DNA from: CAZKFN01 sp964552035
GTDB taxonomy: Bacteria > Bacteroidota > Bacteroidia > Flavobacteriales_E > Vicingaceae
Reading direction: 5' to 3'
Length of the DNA: 36,896 nucleotides
Assembly (NCBI GenBank): GCA_964552035.1
Contig: CAZKFN010000015.1
Span: 1 to 36,896, forward strand
The translations under genes and the position numbers were made by a program. Position 1 is the stretch's first letter; each line of letters opens with the position of its first letter. Below are positions 1 through 8,104 of the stretch, piece after piece. The notes beneath the pieces were generated by a model. It saw only the letters and a list, made by a program, of their open reading frames with translations. It did no database searches and was not told the DNA's origin.

Positions 1-1742
1 AAATAACTTTTTTGACCTGTTTTAATTTCAGGTTGATAATTAAATGAAATTTGAGGAGTAACAATATGTCGTATGGCACTTACATTACCTTTCCTAAATT
101 GATACATTCCATATATTTTAGTAGTTAAAGCTGAGTTAAAGTTATAACTAGCCCCTCTTTCAAATCCGGCAACTGTGTCTCTAATTACTTCATTATTAAT
201 ATTATCGTAATCTTTTCTAATGGTTCTAAAAGTCCAGCTTTCATTGTAGTTAAAAGAAGGATTAACGTTAAAGTATTTAAACATTTTAAATGAAGTGCTT
301 ATAGGAATGCTGTGTTTTACTCCATTTTTAAAATCACTTCCCAATTGGTTTAACCTATTCATAGATATTAGCGAATCATTGGTTTGAAGTTGATTAGAAG
401 CAGCTCCAGAATAGGTTATTCCTAAATTTTTATACATACTACGCCACCATTCATTCCCAATTTTACCAAAAGATTTAAAAGGGTATTGCCTGCTCATGTT
501 TAAAGCCAGTTCTGGTAAACTTACGTTAAAGTCACCTGTCCGCGTATTTTGATTGTGTCGGGCACTAGCAGAAAAGTTAAAAGGAGTCCCTTCCAAAGAG
601 TTAGAATAACTAATAGAAGAGTGGAAGGTGTTGGTTAAATAATCGGAGGTAAAGCTGTTGAGGTTATTCCTAAAGTTTGAGCTGGTTCCTGCATTCACAT
701 TGGCTGAAAAACGACTTCCTGGTCTAGCTTTAGGATCTTGGGAATGGTTCCAACGTATAAAGAATTCATTACTTTCTGAGTAATCGGGAAATTCTGGATA
801 AGAATTTTTAATGTTGGCATAGCTTAAATCTAAATCGCCATTATATTTATACCTTTTTACATACCTACTTCTTCCTTTAGCTCCCCAGCTTCCCATGGTG
901 TATATATCAGCTGTTAAGCTAGCATCAATATTGTCATTGATTCCCCAATAAAACCCACCGTCACGTAAAAAGAACCCCAATCGCCTAGAATCACCATAAG
1001 TTGGAATTAATATTCCAGAGGCCCTCCCTTTTTTGTTGGGAAAGAAACCAAAAGGCAATCCCAGTGGTGTTGGAATCTCCATAACTTTAAGTATGGTAGG
1101 ACCTGTAACTATTTTGTCATCAGGAATAATTTTTAGTTTGGAAGTAGCCAAAGAAAAGTGGGGTGGGTCTAAACTACAAGTGGTATAATATCCATTCCTT
1201 ATATACATTTCCCCTTTTTCGGTCTTTTTAACTTCATTTCCTTTAATATAACCATCTCCTTCTTGAGTTTTAACCTCCATTATTTTTCCCTTTTGCGTCT
1301 TAAAGTTATAAGTCATTTTTCCCGTTTGATATTCTTGACTTCCTTCTTTAAATACAGGCATGCCTTGCATTATCCCATTGCTGTCGGGAATTCCATTAGC
1401 TAAAACGGTATTATTTCTCATATCAACTTCAATATAATCGGCATTAAGTTGAATATTTTCATAATTTACCTGTGCATTTCCATATAGAAAAATCTTTTCT
1501 GTATCCATATCAATACGAAGGGAATCATCAGCTTTATACTCTACTTTTGATTCAATAGCATCTTTAGAAATAATATTGGTATCGGTTTTGCTGCTATCAA
1601 ATGAATTTAAACTATCATTGAAGTTGATAGAGTCGTTTAAAAAAACAGAATTAAGGGTAGCACTACTATCTGTTTTTACTTCCAGATCCACCCCTTGAGC
1701 ATAGGTTGAAAGGGAGAAAATACTGAGAATAGTTATTAACAT
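1..1742 (-). CDS. lptD: LPS assembly outer-membrane protein LptD, partial (3' end beyond window)
   Basis: This is the N-terminal ~580 residues of an LptD/OstA-family protein, which inserts lipopolysaccharide into the outer leaflet of the outer membrane. After a signal peptide ending near TYAQG, an OstA-like domain (roughly residues 60-180) shows the repeating beta pattern of the family, with stretches such as LYGNAQVNYENIQLNADYIEV and VLANGIPDSNG. The remainder begins the large beta-barrel, rich in alternating aromatic residues (GFFPNKKGRASGILIP, GGFYWGINDN). The reading frame stays open to base 1. The start given is the ATG at 1742, but the resulting n-region lacks positive charge. An in-frame TTG at 1784 gives a better signal peptide (MPFKSVVLRVFILS...). 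A TAGTTTTG -7-like element at 1839-1832 faces it. It is divergent from the amidase gene. Family assignment is from recognition, not a search. Confidence 0.88.
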   Translation of the reverse strand, partial: MLITILSIFSLSTYAQGVDLEVKTDSSATLNSVFLNDSINFNDSLNSFDSSKTDTNIISKDAIESKVEYKADDSLRIDMDTEKIFLYGNAQVNYENIQLNADYIEVDMRNNTVLANGIPDSNGIMQGMPVFKEGSQEYQTGKMTYNFKTQKGKIMEVKTQEGDGYIKGNEVKKTEKGEMYIRNGYYTTCSLDPPHFSLATSKLKIIPDDKIVTGPTILKVMEIPTPLGLPFGFFPNKKGRASGILIPTYGDSRRLGFFLRDGGFYWGINDNIDASLTADIYTMGSWGAKGRSRYVKRYKYNGDLDLSYANIKNSYPEFPDYSESNEFFIRWNHSQDPKARPGSRFSANVNAGTSSNFRNNLNSFTSDYLTNTFHSSISYSNSLEGTPFNFSASARHNQNTRTGDFNVSLPELALNMSRQYPFKSFGKIGNEWWRSMYKNLGITYSGAASNQLQTNDSLISMNRLNQLGSDFKNGVKHSIPISTSFKMFKYFNVNPSFNYNESWTFRTIRKDYDNINNEVIRDTVAGFERGASYNFNSALTTKIYGMYQFRKGNVSAIRHIVTPQISFNYQPEIKTGQKSY

Positions 1743-1812
1743 TGATAAGATGAAAACCCGCAAAACAACTGATTTAAAAGGCAAGCTTATAGTACTATTT
1801 TTGTATAAAATA

Positions 1813-1820
1813 TAGCTTTG
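1813..1820 (+). promoter_or_regulatory. Candidate -7 promoter element for the amiC operon (TAGCTTTG)
   Basis: TAGCTTTG matches the Bacteroidota -7 consensus TAnnTTTG and lies about 50 bases before the amidase ATG. No convincing -33 TTG at the usual spacing is visible, so this is a consensus match only. Confidence 0.4.
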
Positions 1821-1831
1821 AATATTGACCC

Positions 1832-1839
1832 CAAAACTA
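1832..1839 (-). promoter_or_regulatory. Candidate -7 promoter element for lptD (TAGTTTTG)
   Basis: On the minus strand 1839-1832 reads TAGTTTTG, matching TAnnTTTG and facing lptD. Together with the element at 1813-1820 it makes the 130-base intergenic region a compact divergent promoter for two envelope operons. Confidence 0.35.
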
Positions 1840-1871
1840 ACTAAAAAATTATTATTGACGAGCACAAAAAA

Positions 1872-2996
1872 ATGAAAAAGCAAGGAATCATTTTAACTCT
1901 TCTAGCTATAGTGTTTAGCTGTATTACTGTAAATGCTCAGACAGAAGAGGATTTTTTTGGTACATTAAAGACCGTTGTAATAGACGCAGGACACGGTGGG
2001 AAGGACAAAGGATGTCTTGGAGCTGAAAGCTATGAAAAAGACGTTGCTCTTGCCATTTCACTAAAACTGGGAGCTTATTTGGAAGAAAAATTTGAAAATT
2101 TAAAGGTTATATACACTCGAAAGGAAGATGTCTTTCTTGAATTACACGAACGAGCACGCATTGCGAATAAGAATAAGGCAGATTTATTTATATGTATTCA
2201 TGCAAATGCTGCTAATCCAAGAGCTTATGGGACAGAGACATTTGTTATGGGTAACGCAAAGAACCAAGCAAATATGAATGCTGCTATTCGAGAAAACTCT
2301 TCGATTTTACTAGAAGATAATTATGAAGAACGCTATGAAGATTTTGACCCTAACTCTCCAGAATCCTATATTGCTATGACCATAATGCAAAGTGCTTATC
2401 AAAGTCATTCTGTTCATTTTGCCGAATTAGTGCAACATCAATTTAGAGAAAGAGTAGGTAGGAGAGATAGAGGAGTGAAAATGGCGCCTTTCCTTGTTTT
2501 ACATCAAACGACTATGCCTGCTGTATTAATAGAAACAGGATTTTTAACCAACCCTGAAGAAGAAAAATTTTTAACTTCGGATATCGGACAGGATTACATT
2601 GCTTCTGCTATTTTTAGAGCTTTTAGAGATTACAAGAATGACATTGAACATAAATCAAAGTTTATTGTATTCAAGGAAGTGGATAAACAAATGAAAGAGG
2701 GAAAAATTACAGAGGAAGAGGTTAAGGGGTTAGTTTTTAAAGTTCAATTGGCCAGTAGCGGCAATAAAATAGATACTTCTCCTGAAAACTTTAATGGACT
2801 TAAGGGCGTTCGTTATACTGAAACAAAAGGAGTGTATAGATATACCTATGGAGCTGTTCCTAATTGGGATAGAGCGATTAAGTTAAAAGAAGAGGTGAAA
2901 GAAAAAGGTTTTCATGAAGCGTTTATTATTGCCTTTTATAATGGGAAAAGAATTCAAGTTGATGAAGCAGTTAAGCTTTTAAAGAAAGATAATTAG
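1872..2996 (+). CDS. N-acetylmuramoyl-L-alanine amidase (Amidase_3), secreted
   Basis: This is a zinc amidase that cleaves the bond between MurNAc and the L-Ala of the peptide stem. It probably works in the periplasm during cell separation or peptidoglycan remodelling. A signal peptide (MKKQGIILTLLAIVFSCITVNAQ) precedes an Amidase_3 catalytic domain at about residues 33-235. The zinc ligands are visible as H41 (DAGHGG), E55 (YEKD) and H110 (IHANA), and the catalytic Glu as E221 (LIETGFLTN). Residues ~280-374 form a second domain beginning FKVQLASSG, resembling the SPOR-like repeats (YTYGAVPNWDRAIKLKEEVKEKGF) seen on many Bacteroidota amidases, which may target the enzyme to septal peptidoglycan. 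Length 374 aa is normal. MlaD follows after 14 bases, so co-transcription is likely. AmiC-like is the closest description; the exact paralogue name is not certain. Confidence 0.93.
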   Translation: MKKQGIILTLLAIVFSCITVNAQTEEDFFGTLKTVVIDAGHGGKDKGCLGAESYEKDVALAISLKLGAYLEEKFENLKVIYTRKEDVFLELHERARIANKNKADLFICIHANAANPRAYGTETFVMGNAKNQANMNAAIRENSSILLEDNYEERYEDFDPNSPESYIAMTIMQSAYQSHSVHFAELVQHQFRERVGRRDRGVKMAPFLVLHQTTMPAVLIETGFLTNPEEEKFLTSDIGQDYIASAIFRAFRDYKNDIEHKSKFIVFKEVDKQMKEGKITEEEVKGLVFKVQLASSGNKIDTSPENFNGLKGVRYTETKGVYRYTYGAVPNWDRAIKLKEEVKEKGFHEAFIIAFYNGKRIQVDEAVKLLKKDN

Positions 2997-3010
2997 TTAA
3001 TTTCGTACAA

Positions 3011-3991
3011 ATGAAAATAAGTAAGGAAGTTAAAATTGGCGCAGTAGTAGTAATATGCTTAAAATTATTGTTTTGGGGTGCAAACTACTTGAAAGGAATT
3101 AATCTATTTAAGAGCAACAGAGTATTCTATGCGCTATATGATCATGTAGATGGATTGGGGATATCTGATCCGGTTATTGTCAATGGATATAAAGTTGGAC
3201 AAATTTTAGATGTAAAATTTTTACAAGATTTTTCTGGTAGATTGTTAGTTTCTTTTTCTATTAAAGAAGAAGGTCTTAGAATCCCTGAAGATACCAAAGC
3301 AAGAATTGTCAGCTCGGACCTTTTGGGAAGTAAATCCATTAATCTGCTGATTGGAACTTCTGATCTATTAGCTCAAGAAAAAGACACACTGATATCAGAA
3401 GTGGAAATGTCATTAACAGAGGCAGTTAACCAACAAATTGCTCCTTTAAAATCAAAAGCAGAAGGATTGATAGGAACAATTGACTCAACGGTGTCCATAT
3501 TTAGTACTATTTTTAATAAAGAAGCTAGGGATGACTTAGGCTCCAGCTTTACAAGTATCAAAAACTCTATAGAATCCTTTGAGAAGACCATGCTAAGCAT
3601 GCATGGTATAGTTGAAAGCGAAAAAGAACGCCTTCATGGTATTTTAGTAAATGTTGAATCAATCACAACTAACTTAGCTAAAAATAATGAAACCTTGAGT
3701 AAGACATTGATAAATGTAGAGAGGATTACTGACTCTCTTGCTGTATCCAACCTAAAAGGGACAATTGCTAATGCCTCTGAGGTAATGAATGACTTCTCCT
3801 TAATAGTTGAAAAGATCAATAATGGAGAAGGATCTCTGGGACAGCTACTTAATAATGATACCCTCTATCGTAATTTAGAAGTTGCTGCAGATGATTTAGA
3901 CAAATTGTTAATAGATATGCGATTAAATCCCGAGCGTTACGTTCATTTCTCTATCTTTGGAAGAAGGGATAAGGGGAAGAAAGAGAACTAA
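3011..3991 (+). CDS. MlaD/MCE-family lipid-transport protein
   Basis: This is a single-MCE-domain protein of the MlaD type, which forms the periplasmic substrate-binding ring of phospholipid ABC transporters acting between inner and outer membrane. An N-terminal membrane anchor (IGAVVVICLKLLFWGANYLKGI, about residues 9-30) is followed by the MCE domain at ~35-115 with the family signature (YDHVDGLGISDPVIVNGYKVGQI). The C-terminal half is long and helical with repeated heptad-like stretches (IKNSIESFEKTMLS, LSKTLINVERITDSL), and it contains the SLGQLLNNDTLYRNL motif common in these proteins. No MlaE permease or MlaF ATPase lies beside it here, so its transporter partners must be encoded elsewhere. 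It sits 14 bases after the amidase and before the Fe-S genes. Confidence 0.92.
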   Translation: MKISKEVKIGAVVVICLKLLFWGANYLKGINLFKSNRVFYALYDHVDGLGISDPVIVNGYKVGQILDVKFLQDFSGRLLVSFSIKEEGLRIPEDTKARIVSSDLLGSKSINLLIGTSDLLAQEKDTLISEVEMSLTEAVNQQIAPLKSKAEGLIGTIDSTVSIFSTIFNKEARDDLGSSFTSIKNSIESFEKTMLSMHGIVESEKERLHGILVNVESITTNLAKNNETLSKTLINVERITDSLAVSNLKGTIANASEVMNDFSLIVEKINNGEGSLGQLLNNDTLYRNLEVAADDLDKLLIDMRLNPERYVHFSIFGRRDKGKKEN

Positions 3992-4006
3992 AAATTGAAA
4001 TTTATT

Positions 4007-5326
4007 ATGGGAGTATCAAATATAATATTCATACTTATCTTACTGGGTATGAGTTTATGGTTTGCTAAAAATGTAAAAACCATAATTCGAAATATAAAAT
4101 TAGGAAGACCACTAAATCGTTCAGATCGCAAAAAGGAGCGTTGGCAGAAAATGGCAAGAATAGCTTTAGGGCAATCTAAAATGGTGAAAAAACCCATAGC
4201 AGGGGTCCTCCACATTCTTGTTTATTTAGGGTTTATTATTATCAATATAGAAGTACTAGAAATTATTTTAGATGGTATTTTAGGGACGCATCGTTTATTT
4301 GCAGCTCCTTTAGGAAGTTTATATAATGTGTTGATTGGATCTTTTGAAATTTTAGCCCTTCTAGTTTTACTATCCTGTTTGATTTTCTTAATTAGAAGAA
4401 ACTTTTTAAACATCAGTCGTTTTAATTTTAGAGAAATGACAAAATGGCCTAAAACGGATGCCAATCTTATTTTAATTACAGAAATTCTCTTAATGGTTGC
4501 CTTTTTAAGTATGAATGGAGCGGATTTGGTATTACAAGGTCGTGAAGTTGGTCATTATGCCGAAGCGGGAGCATTTCCTATCAGCTCAGCACTTGCACCT
4601 TGGTTTTCTGGATTCTCAGATGCTTCTTTAATAACCATTGAAAGAGGTGCTTGGTGGTTTCACATTGTTGGAATCTTATTATTTTTGAATTATTTACCTT
4701 ATTCAAAACACTTCCATATTTTACTAGCTTTTCCCAATGTATACTATTCCAAACTAGAACCACGTGGAGCGATGCCTAATATGAGCAGGGTAACCGACGA
4801 AGTTAAAATGATGTTGGATCCCAATGCAGACCCATATGCTGCACCTCCTGAATCCGATGTGCCTATAGAGCGATTTGGAGCAAAAGATGTAACAGATTTA
4901 AGCTGGAAACAATTGATGGATGCCTATTCTTGTACAGAATGTGGTAGGTGTACGAATGAGTGCCCTGCAGCTCAAACTGGGAAACTGCTTTCACCTCGAA
5001 AAATAATGATGGATACTAGAGATAGACTAGAAGAGGTGGGAAGAAATATCGATAAACACGGAAGGGATTACGACGATGGCAAAAGCTTGCTGGGAAGTTA
5101 TATCTTGGAAGAAGAACTTTGGGCTTGTACAACATGTAATGCATGTACAGAAGCTTGCCCAGTGGAAATAGACCCTTTGTCTATTATTATGGAAATGAGA
5201 AGGTCTTTAATAATGGAAGATTCTAAAGCACCAGCAGAATTAAATTCAATGTTTTCAAATATTGAAAACAACGGAGCGCCTTGGCAATTTCCACCTTCAG
5301 AACGTGGTAAATGGGCAGGAAAATAA
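4007..5326 (+). CDS. Membrane-bound 4Fe-4S oxidoreductase subunit (NarI-like + dicluster, HdrE/D type)
   Basis: This looks like the membrane half of a heterodisulfide-reductase-type quinone reductase. About residues 5-250 contain five or six hydrophobic segments with scattered histidines (VLHILVY, TRHLF-like GTHRLF, WWFHIVG, SKHFH) suited to binding heme b, as in NarI-like domains. Two cysteine clusters follow, CTECGRCTNECP near residue 309 and CTTCNACTEACP near residue 374, each of the CxxCxxCxxxCP type that binds a 4Fe-4S cluster. The CCG-domain partner is encoded 29 bases downstream. In related one-piece proteins (ETF:menaquinone oxidoreductase, EMO-like, and GlcF/HdrD relatives) these parts are fused, so the pair may pass electrons from a soluble donor such as ETF to menaquinone. 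The donor is inference. ATG 4007 is preferred; a TTG at 3995 would add four residues. Confidence 0.85.
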   Translation: MGVSNIIFILILLGMSLWFAKNVKTIIRNIKLGRPLNRSDRKKERWQKMARIALGQSKMVKKPIAGVLHILVYLGFIIINIEVLEIILDGILGTHRLFAAPLGSLYNVLIGSFEILALLVLLSCLIFLIRRNFLNISRFNFREMTKWPKTDANLILITEILLMVAFLSMNGADLVLQGREVGHYAEAGAFPISSALAPWFSGFSDASLITIERGAWWFHIVGILLFLNYLPYSKHFHILLAFPNVYYSKLEPRGAMPNMSRVTDEVKMMLDPNADPYAAPPESDVPIERFGAKDVTDLSWKQLMDAYSCTECGRCTNECPAAQTGKLLSPRKIMMDTRDRLEEVGRNIDKHGRDYDDGKSLLGSYILEEELWACTTCNACTEACPVEIDPLSIIMEMRRSLIMEDSKAPAELNSMFSNIENNGAPWQFPPSERGKWAGK

Positions 5327-5355
5327 TCATGAAATTAACCTAGAAGATATACAAA

Positions 5356-6165
5356 ATGGCATTAGAAGATTTAGAAGTAAGAACAATGGCTGAAATGCTG
5401 GCTAGTGGAGAAAACCCAGAAGTTTTATTTTGGGTTGGATGTGCTGGTAGCTTTGATGATAGAGCACAAAAAATAACCCGTGCATTTGTAAAAATATTAA
5501 ATAGCATAGGAGTAAGTTTCGCAATTTTAGGAAAAGAAGAAAGTTGTACTGGTGATCCAGCAAAAAGGGCTGGAAATGAGTTTCTTTTCCAAATGCAAGC
5601 TATGGCTAATATTGAGATTTTAAATGCATACAATGTAAAGAAGATAGTTACAACCTGCCCTCATGGATTTAATATTTTCAAAAATGAATATCCTCAACTG
5701 GGTGGAAATTATGAAGTTATGCACCATACTCAATTTCTTCAGTCTTTGATAGCTGAAGGAAAATTAAAAGTGGAGGGGGGAGGATTTGAAGGTAAAACAA
5801 TTACTTTCCACGATCCTTGTTATTTAGGAAGAGGAAATGGAGAATATGAAGCACCAAGATCGCTTATAGAGACTTTGGATACCAACATCGTTGAGATGAA
5901 GCGTTCTAAAGAAAAAGGGTTTTGCTGCGGTGCCGGTGGAGCACAAATTTTTAAAGAATCTGAGCCGGGGAGAAAGGAAATTAACGATGAACGAATGGAA
6001 GATGTCAAAGAAGTTAAAGCAGATATCGTTGCTACAGCTTGCCCTTTCTGTATGACCATGATGACCGATGGAGCTAAAAGCCAAGGAATGGAAAAGAAAA
6101 CAAAAATTATGGATTTAGCAGAACTTATTGCTACAAGCAATGGTTTAATCGATGAAAACAACTGA
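5356..6165 (+). CDS. CCG-domain (cysteine-rich) Fe-S protein, HdrB/GlcF type
   Basis: This is the soluble catalytic partner of the preceding membrane Fe-S protein. It carries two cysteine-rich CCG-type half-domains. The first has WVGCAGSFDD near residue 27 and TTCPHGFN near residue 100. The second has HDPCYLGR near 155, FCCGAGGAQIF near 194 and ATACPFCMTMM near 226. In heterodisulfide reductase HdrB and its relatives such cysteines hold a non-cubane Fe-S cluster, and the family moves electrons between thiols, flavins and quinones. There is no signal peptide, so a cytoplasmic location bound to the membrane partner is expected. At 269 aa it matches the short, unfused members of the family. The tight spacing to both neighbours supports one transcript. 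Confidence 0.87.
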   Translation: MALEDLEVRTMAEMLASGENPEVLFWVGCAGSFDDRAQKITRAFVKILNSIGVSFAILGKEESCTGDPAKRAGNEFLFQMQAMANIEILNAYNVKKIVTTCPHGFNIFKNEYPQLGGNYEVMHHTQFLQSLIAEGKLKVEGGGFEGKTITFHDPCYLGRGNGEYEAPRSLIETLDTNIVEMKRSKEKGFCCGAGGAQIFKESEPGRKEINDERMEDVKEVKADIVATACPFCMTMMTDGAKSQGMEKKTKIMDLAELIATSNGLIDENN

Positions 6166-6207
6166 TGAGTTTTAACTGTTGTACTGTAAAGTTATAAAAG
6201 AAGCATT

Positions 6208-6687
6208 ATGAATTACAAGAATTTACCTAAAGATAGTAGAGTTTGGGTTTACCAATCAAATCGAGAGTTTACCGATAAAGAAGTAGAAGAAATTACTCAA
6301 AAGGGTGAGGCCTTTGTAGAGGATTGGGCCGCTCATGGAGAAGATTTAAGCGCAGCCTTATCTGTTTTTTACAATAGGTTTATTGTTTTATTTGCTGATG
6401 AAAGCAAAGTTATTGCCTCGGGTTGCTCCATTGATACTTCAATCAATTTTATTAAGAGTATTGGGAATGATTATCAAATAGAATTATTTGATAGATTGAA
6501 TATTGCTTATAGAAATAAAGACAAAATAGCTTCCATGAAAATAGAAGACTTCCAAGAAGCATTGTCTAATGGTGAGCTTGGAGAAGATACCTTGGTGTTT
6601 AACAATCTTGTGGAAACTATATACGATTTTGAAACAGCTTGGGAAGTGCCGGTTAAAGAGAGTTGGCATGCACAATTACTGGCTTAA
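6208..6687 (+). CDS. Conserved protein of unknown function (often mislabelled 'ABC transporter ATPase')
   Basis: This is a 159-residue soluble protein. From memory, similar Flavobacteriia proteins beginning LPxxSRVWVYQxNRxFT are widely labelled 'ABC transporter ATPase', but nothing here supports that. I see no Walker A (GxxxxGKS/T), no ABC signature and no Walker B. The N-terminal RVWVYQSNREFTDKEVEEI is followed by an acidic alpha/beta protein with a central hydrophobic strand (NRFIVLFADESKVIASGCSID), whose single Cys lies in SGCSID. It ends the plus-strand run with the two Fe-S proteins, 42 bases after the CCG protein, so a role linked to that complex is possible but unproven. Its stop overlaps the convergent ydcF-like gene by four bases. 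Confidence 0.8.
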   Translation: MNYKNLPKDSRVWVYQSNREFTDKEVEEITQKGEAFVEDWAAHGEDLSAALSVFYNRFIVLFADESKVIASGCSIDTSINFIKSIGNDYQIELFDRLNIAYRNKDKIASMKIEDFQEALSNGELGEDTLVFNNLVETIYDFETAWEVPVKESWHAQLLA

Positions 6688-7400
6688 ATCCAACCCTTAA
6701 GCCAGTAATATACAATTGCAAAATATTCCCTTATTACACGAATTTCATATTGCATATAATTCCAGAAATTATAGCGTAAAGTAACGTTTTGAATACGATT
6801 GTCATCCTTTTGTTTTCTCTTTAAACTTTCTTCTTCAATGGGAGAATCAAAAGCAGCACCACTTCCTACATTTTTAAAGCCTACTTTTTCAAAAGCTTTT
6901 ATAGAGCGATAAATGTGTTCTGCCGAACTTACGATAAGTATATGATGATCTAAAGGAACAAGGTTTGCAAGGTCTATAGCTTGAGTCCTAGTATTATACC
7001 CTTTTGTTGCATACGCTACTTTTAAAGAATCTACCCCTATGGAAATAAGATTTTTTCGCATCAAATCTAATTGTTGAGTAGTATCGTATTTATTGGTAGG
7101 TTGTGCAATTATGATTTTTGCATTTGGGTTTTCCTCTAATAAAAGAGCTGCATGATAAATTCGCATTAACCCACTAGGAGAAGGCATACCATCACCACCC
7201 ATAATAACAATAACATCTGCTTCATTTTCTAAAGCTTTGTCTGTAGCTGCAAGAGAATGATAAGCATAAAAAGGAATAGAAGTAAAAGCTAATCCTATAA
7301 ATATACAGCTGCTGATTCCTATAATAATAAGAAATCTATAGAGATATTTTTTAAGTTTCTTTCTGAGGAGGTTATTAATTTTTAAATAAATGGCAGACAT
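6684..7400 (-). CDS. YdcF/SanA/ElyC family protein (DUF218)
   Basis: This DUF218-family membrane-anchored protein has one N-terminal hydrophobic helix (residues ~19-40, YRFLIIIGISSCIFIGLAF), then an alpha/beta domain. The family hallmark is ADVIVIMGGDGMPSPSG near residue 62, followed by the usual RIYHAALLLEENPNAKIIIAQP. Relatives SanA and ElyC influence envelope integrity and peptidoglycan or lipid-carrier metabolism in enterobacteria, but the biochemical activity is not settled. At 238 aa it has normal length. It is the last gene of a minus-strand group behind an M23 peptidase and a small exported protein, consistent with an envelope role. The C-terminal residues (NFWNYMQYEIRVIREYFAIVYYWLKG) resemble those of other Bacteroidota members. 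Confidence 0.85.
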   Translation of the reverse strand: MSAIYLKINNLLRKKLKKYLYRFLIIIGISSCIFIGLAFTSIPFYAYHSLAATDKALENEADVIVIMGGDGMPSPSGLMRIYHAALLLEENPNAKIIIAQPTNKYDTTQQLDLMRKNLISIGVDSLKVAYATKGYNTRTQAIDLANLVPLDHHILIVSSAEHIYRSIKAFEKVGFKNVGSGAAFDSPIEEESLKRKQKDDNRIQNVTLRYNFWNYMQYEIRVIREYFAIVYYWLKGWI

Positions 7401-7424
7401 ATTTATACGGCTTATGAATAAGAA

Positions 7425-8051
7425 TTACTTTCTTTTAAAATCGCCTCTTTTCCATGCCTCAATAAACTTAGCCCAAGCAATAGGGTTTAAGAGATTATTA
7501 GGTCTAAATTGCCCTGCATAATACAGTTGTGATTGTCTTTGTTGTACTTGCCATTTATAATTCATACTAGCTGTCATGGGCATTTCTTGAGCATATTCAG
7601 CAAGTTTTTCTGCAGCCAAATTTTTGCGGGCAATGTCCATTTGATCATCCGGTATTTCTAAGTTTAGAAAAGCTTCTTTAAATTGACTGGGTGTTGGCCA
7701 AGGATAGATTTTGACGGTTTCAATTTGAACCGTATCATTGTTCATAGTGTGAATCAAAGAATAATATTTTCCCGTAAGAGTATCCGGAATGGTATATTCT
7801 GATTTTTGATAACCAACAGAAGAAAACACTATGGTATCTCCTTTGGTTGCTACAAAAGAAAAATAGCCATAATAATCAGCTGTTGTTCCATGATACGTGT
7901 TTTTTATCATAATTGTAACAAAGGGAATGGGGGTGATGCTATCTGAATTGACTACTATTCCAGAGAATTGAATTAAATTTTCATCATTTTGGGCTAATAA
8001 AGTGCTTAGCGATAAAAAACTAAAGGTCAAGTACAATAAAATTCTTCTCAT
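7425..8051 (-). CDS. Exported carboxypeptidase-regulatory-like domain protein
   Basis: A signal peptide (MRRILLYLTFSFLSLSTLLAQ) is followed by a CarboxypepD_reg-like beta-sandwich at about residues 28-105. Its typical pattern is FSGIVVNSDSITPIPFVTIMI, then GTTADYYGYFSFVATKGDTIVFSSVGYQ. The C-terminal half is helical and ends in a basic tail (FIEAWKRGDFKRK). In TonB-dependent receptors the same domain forms an N-terminal extension, but here it stands alone, without barrel or plug, so it is not a truncated receptor in any obvious way. The function of such stand-alone proteins is unknown to me. It lies 24 bases before the ydcF-like gene and 53 bases after the M23 peptidase gene, probably in one transcript. 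Confidence 0.8.
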   Translation of the reverse strand: MRRILLYLTFSFLSLSTLLAQNDENLIQFSGIVVNSDSITPIPFVTIMIKNTYHGTTADYYGYFSFVATKGDTIVFSSVGYQKSEYTIPDTLTGKYYSLIHTMNNDTVQIETVKIYPWPTPSQFKEAFLNLEIPDDQMDIARKNLAAEKLAEYAQEMPMTASMNYKWQVQQRQSQLYYAGQFRPNNLLNPIAWAKFIEAWKRGDFKRK

Positions 8052-8104
8052 AATTCAAATTTATCCTATTATTTTAAAAGTATTCCTATATATAGTTCTT
8101 AAAA

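Noticed and set aside
6208..6687. Reading this protein as an ABC transporter ATPase
   Set aside because: No Walker A, Walker B or ABC signature motif is present, so the common label is not supported by the sequence.
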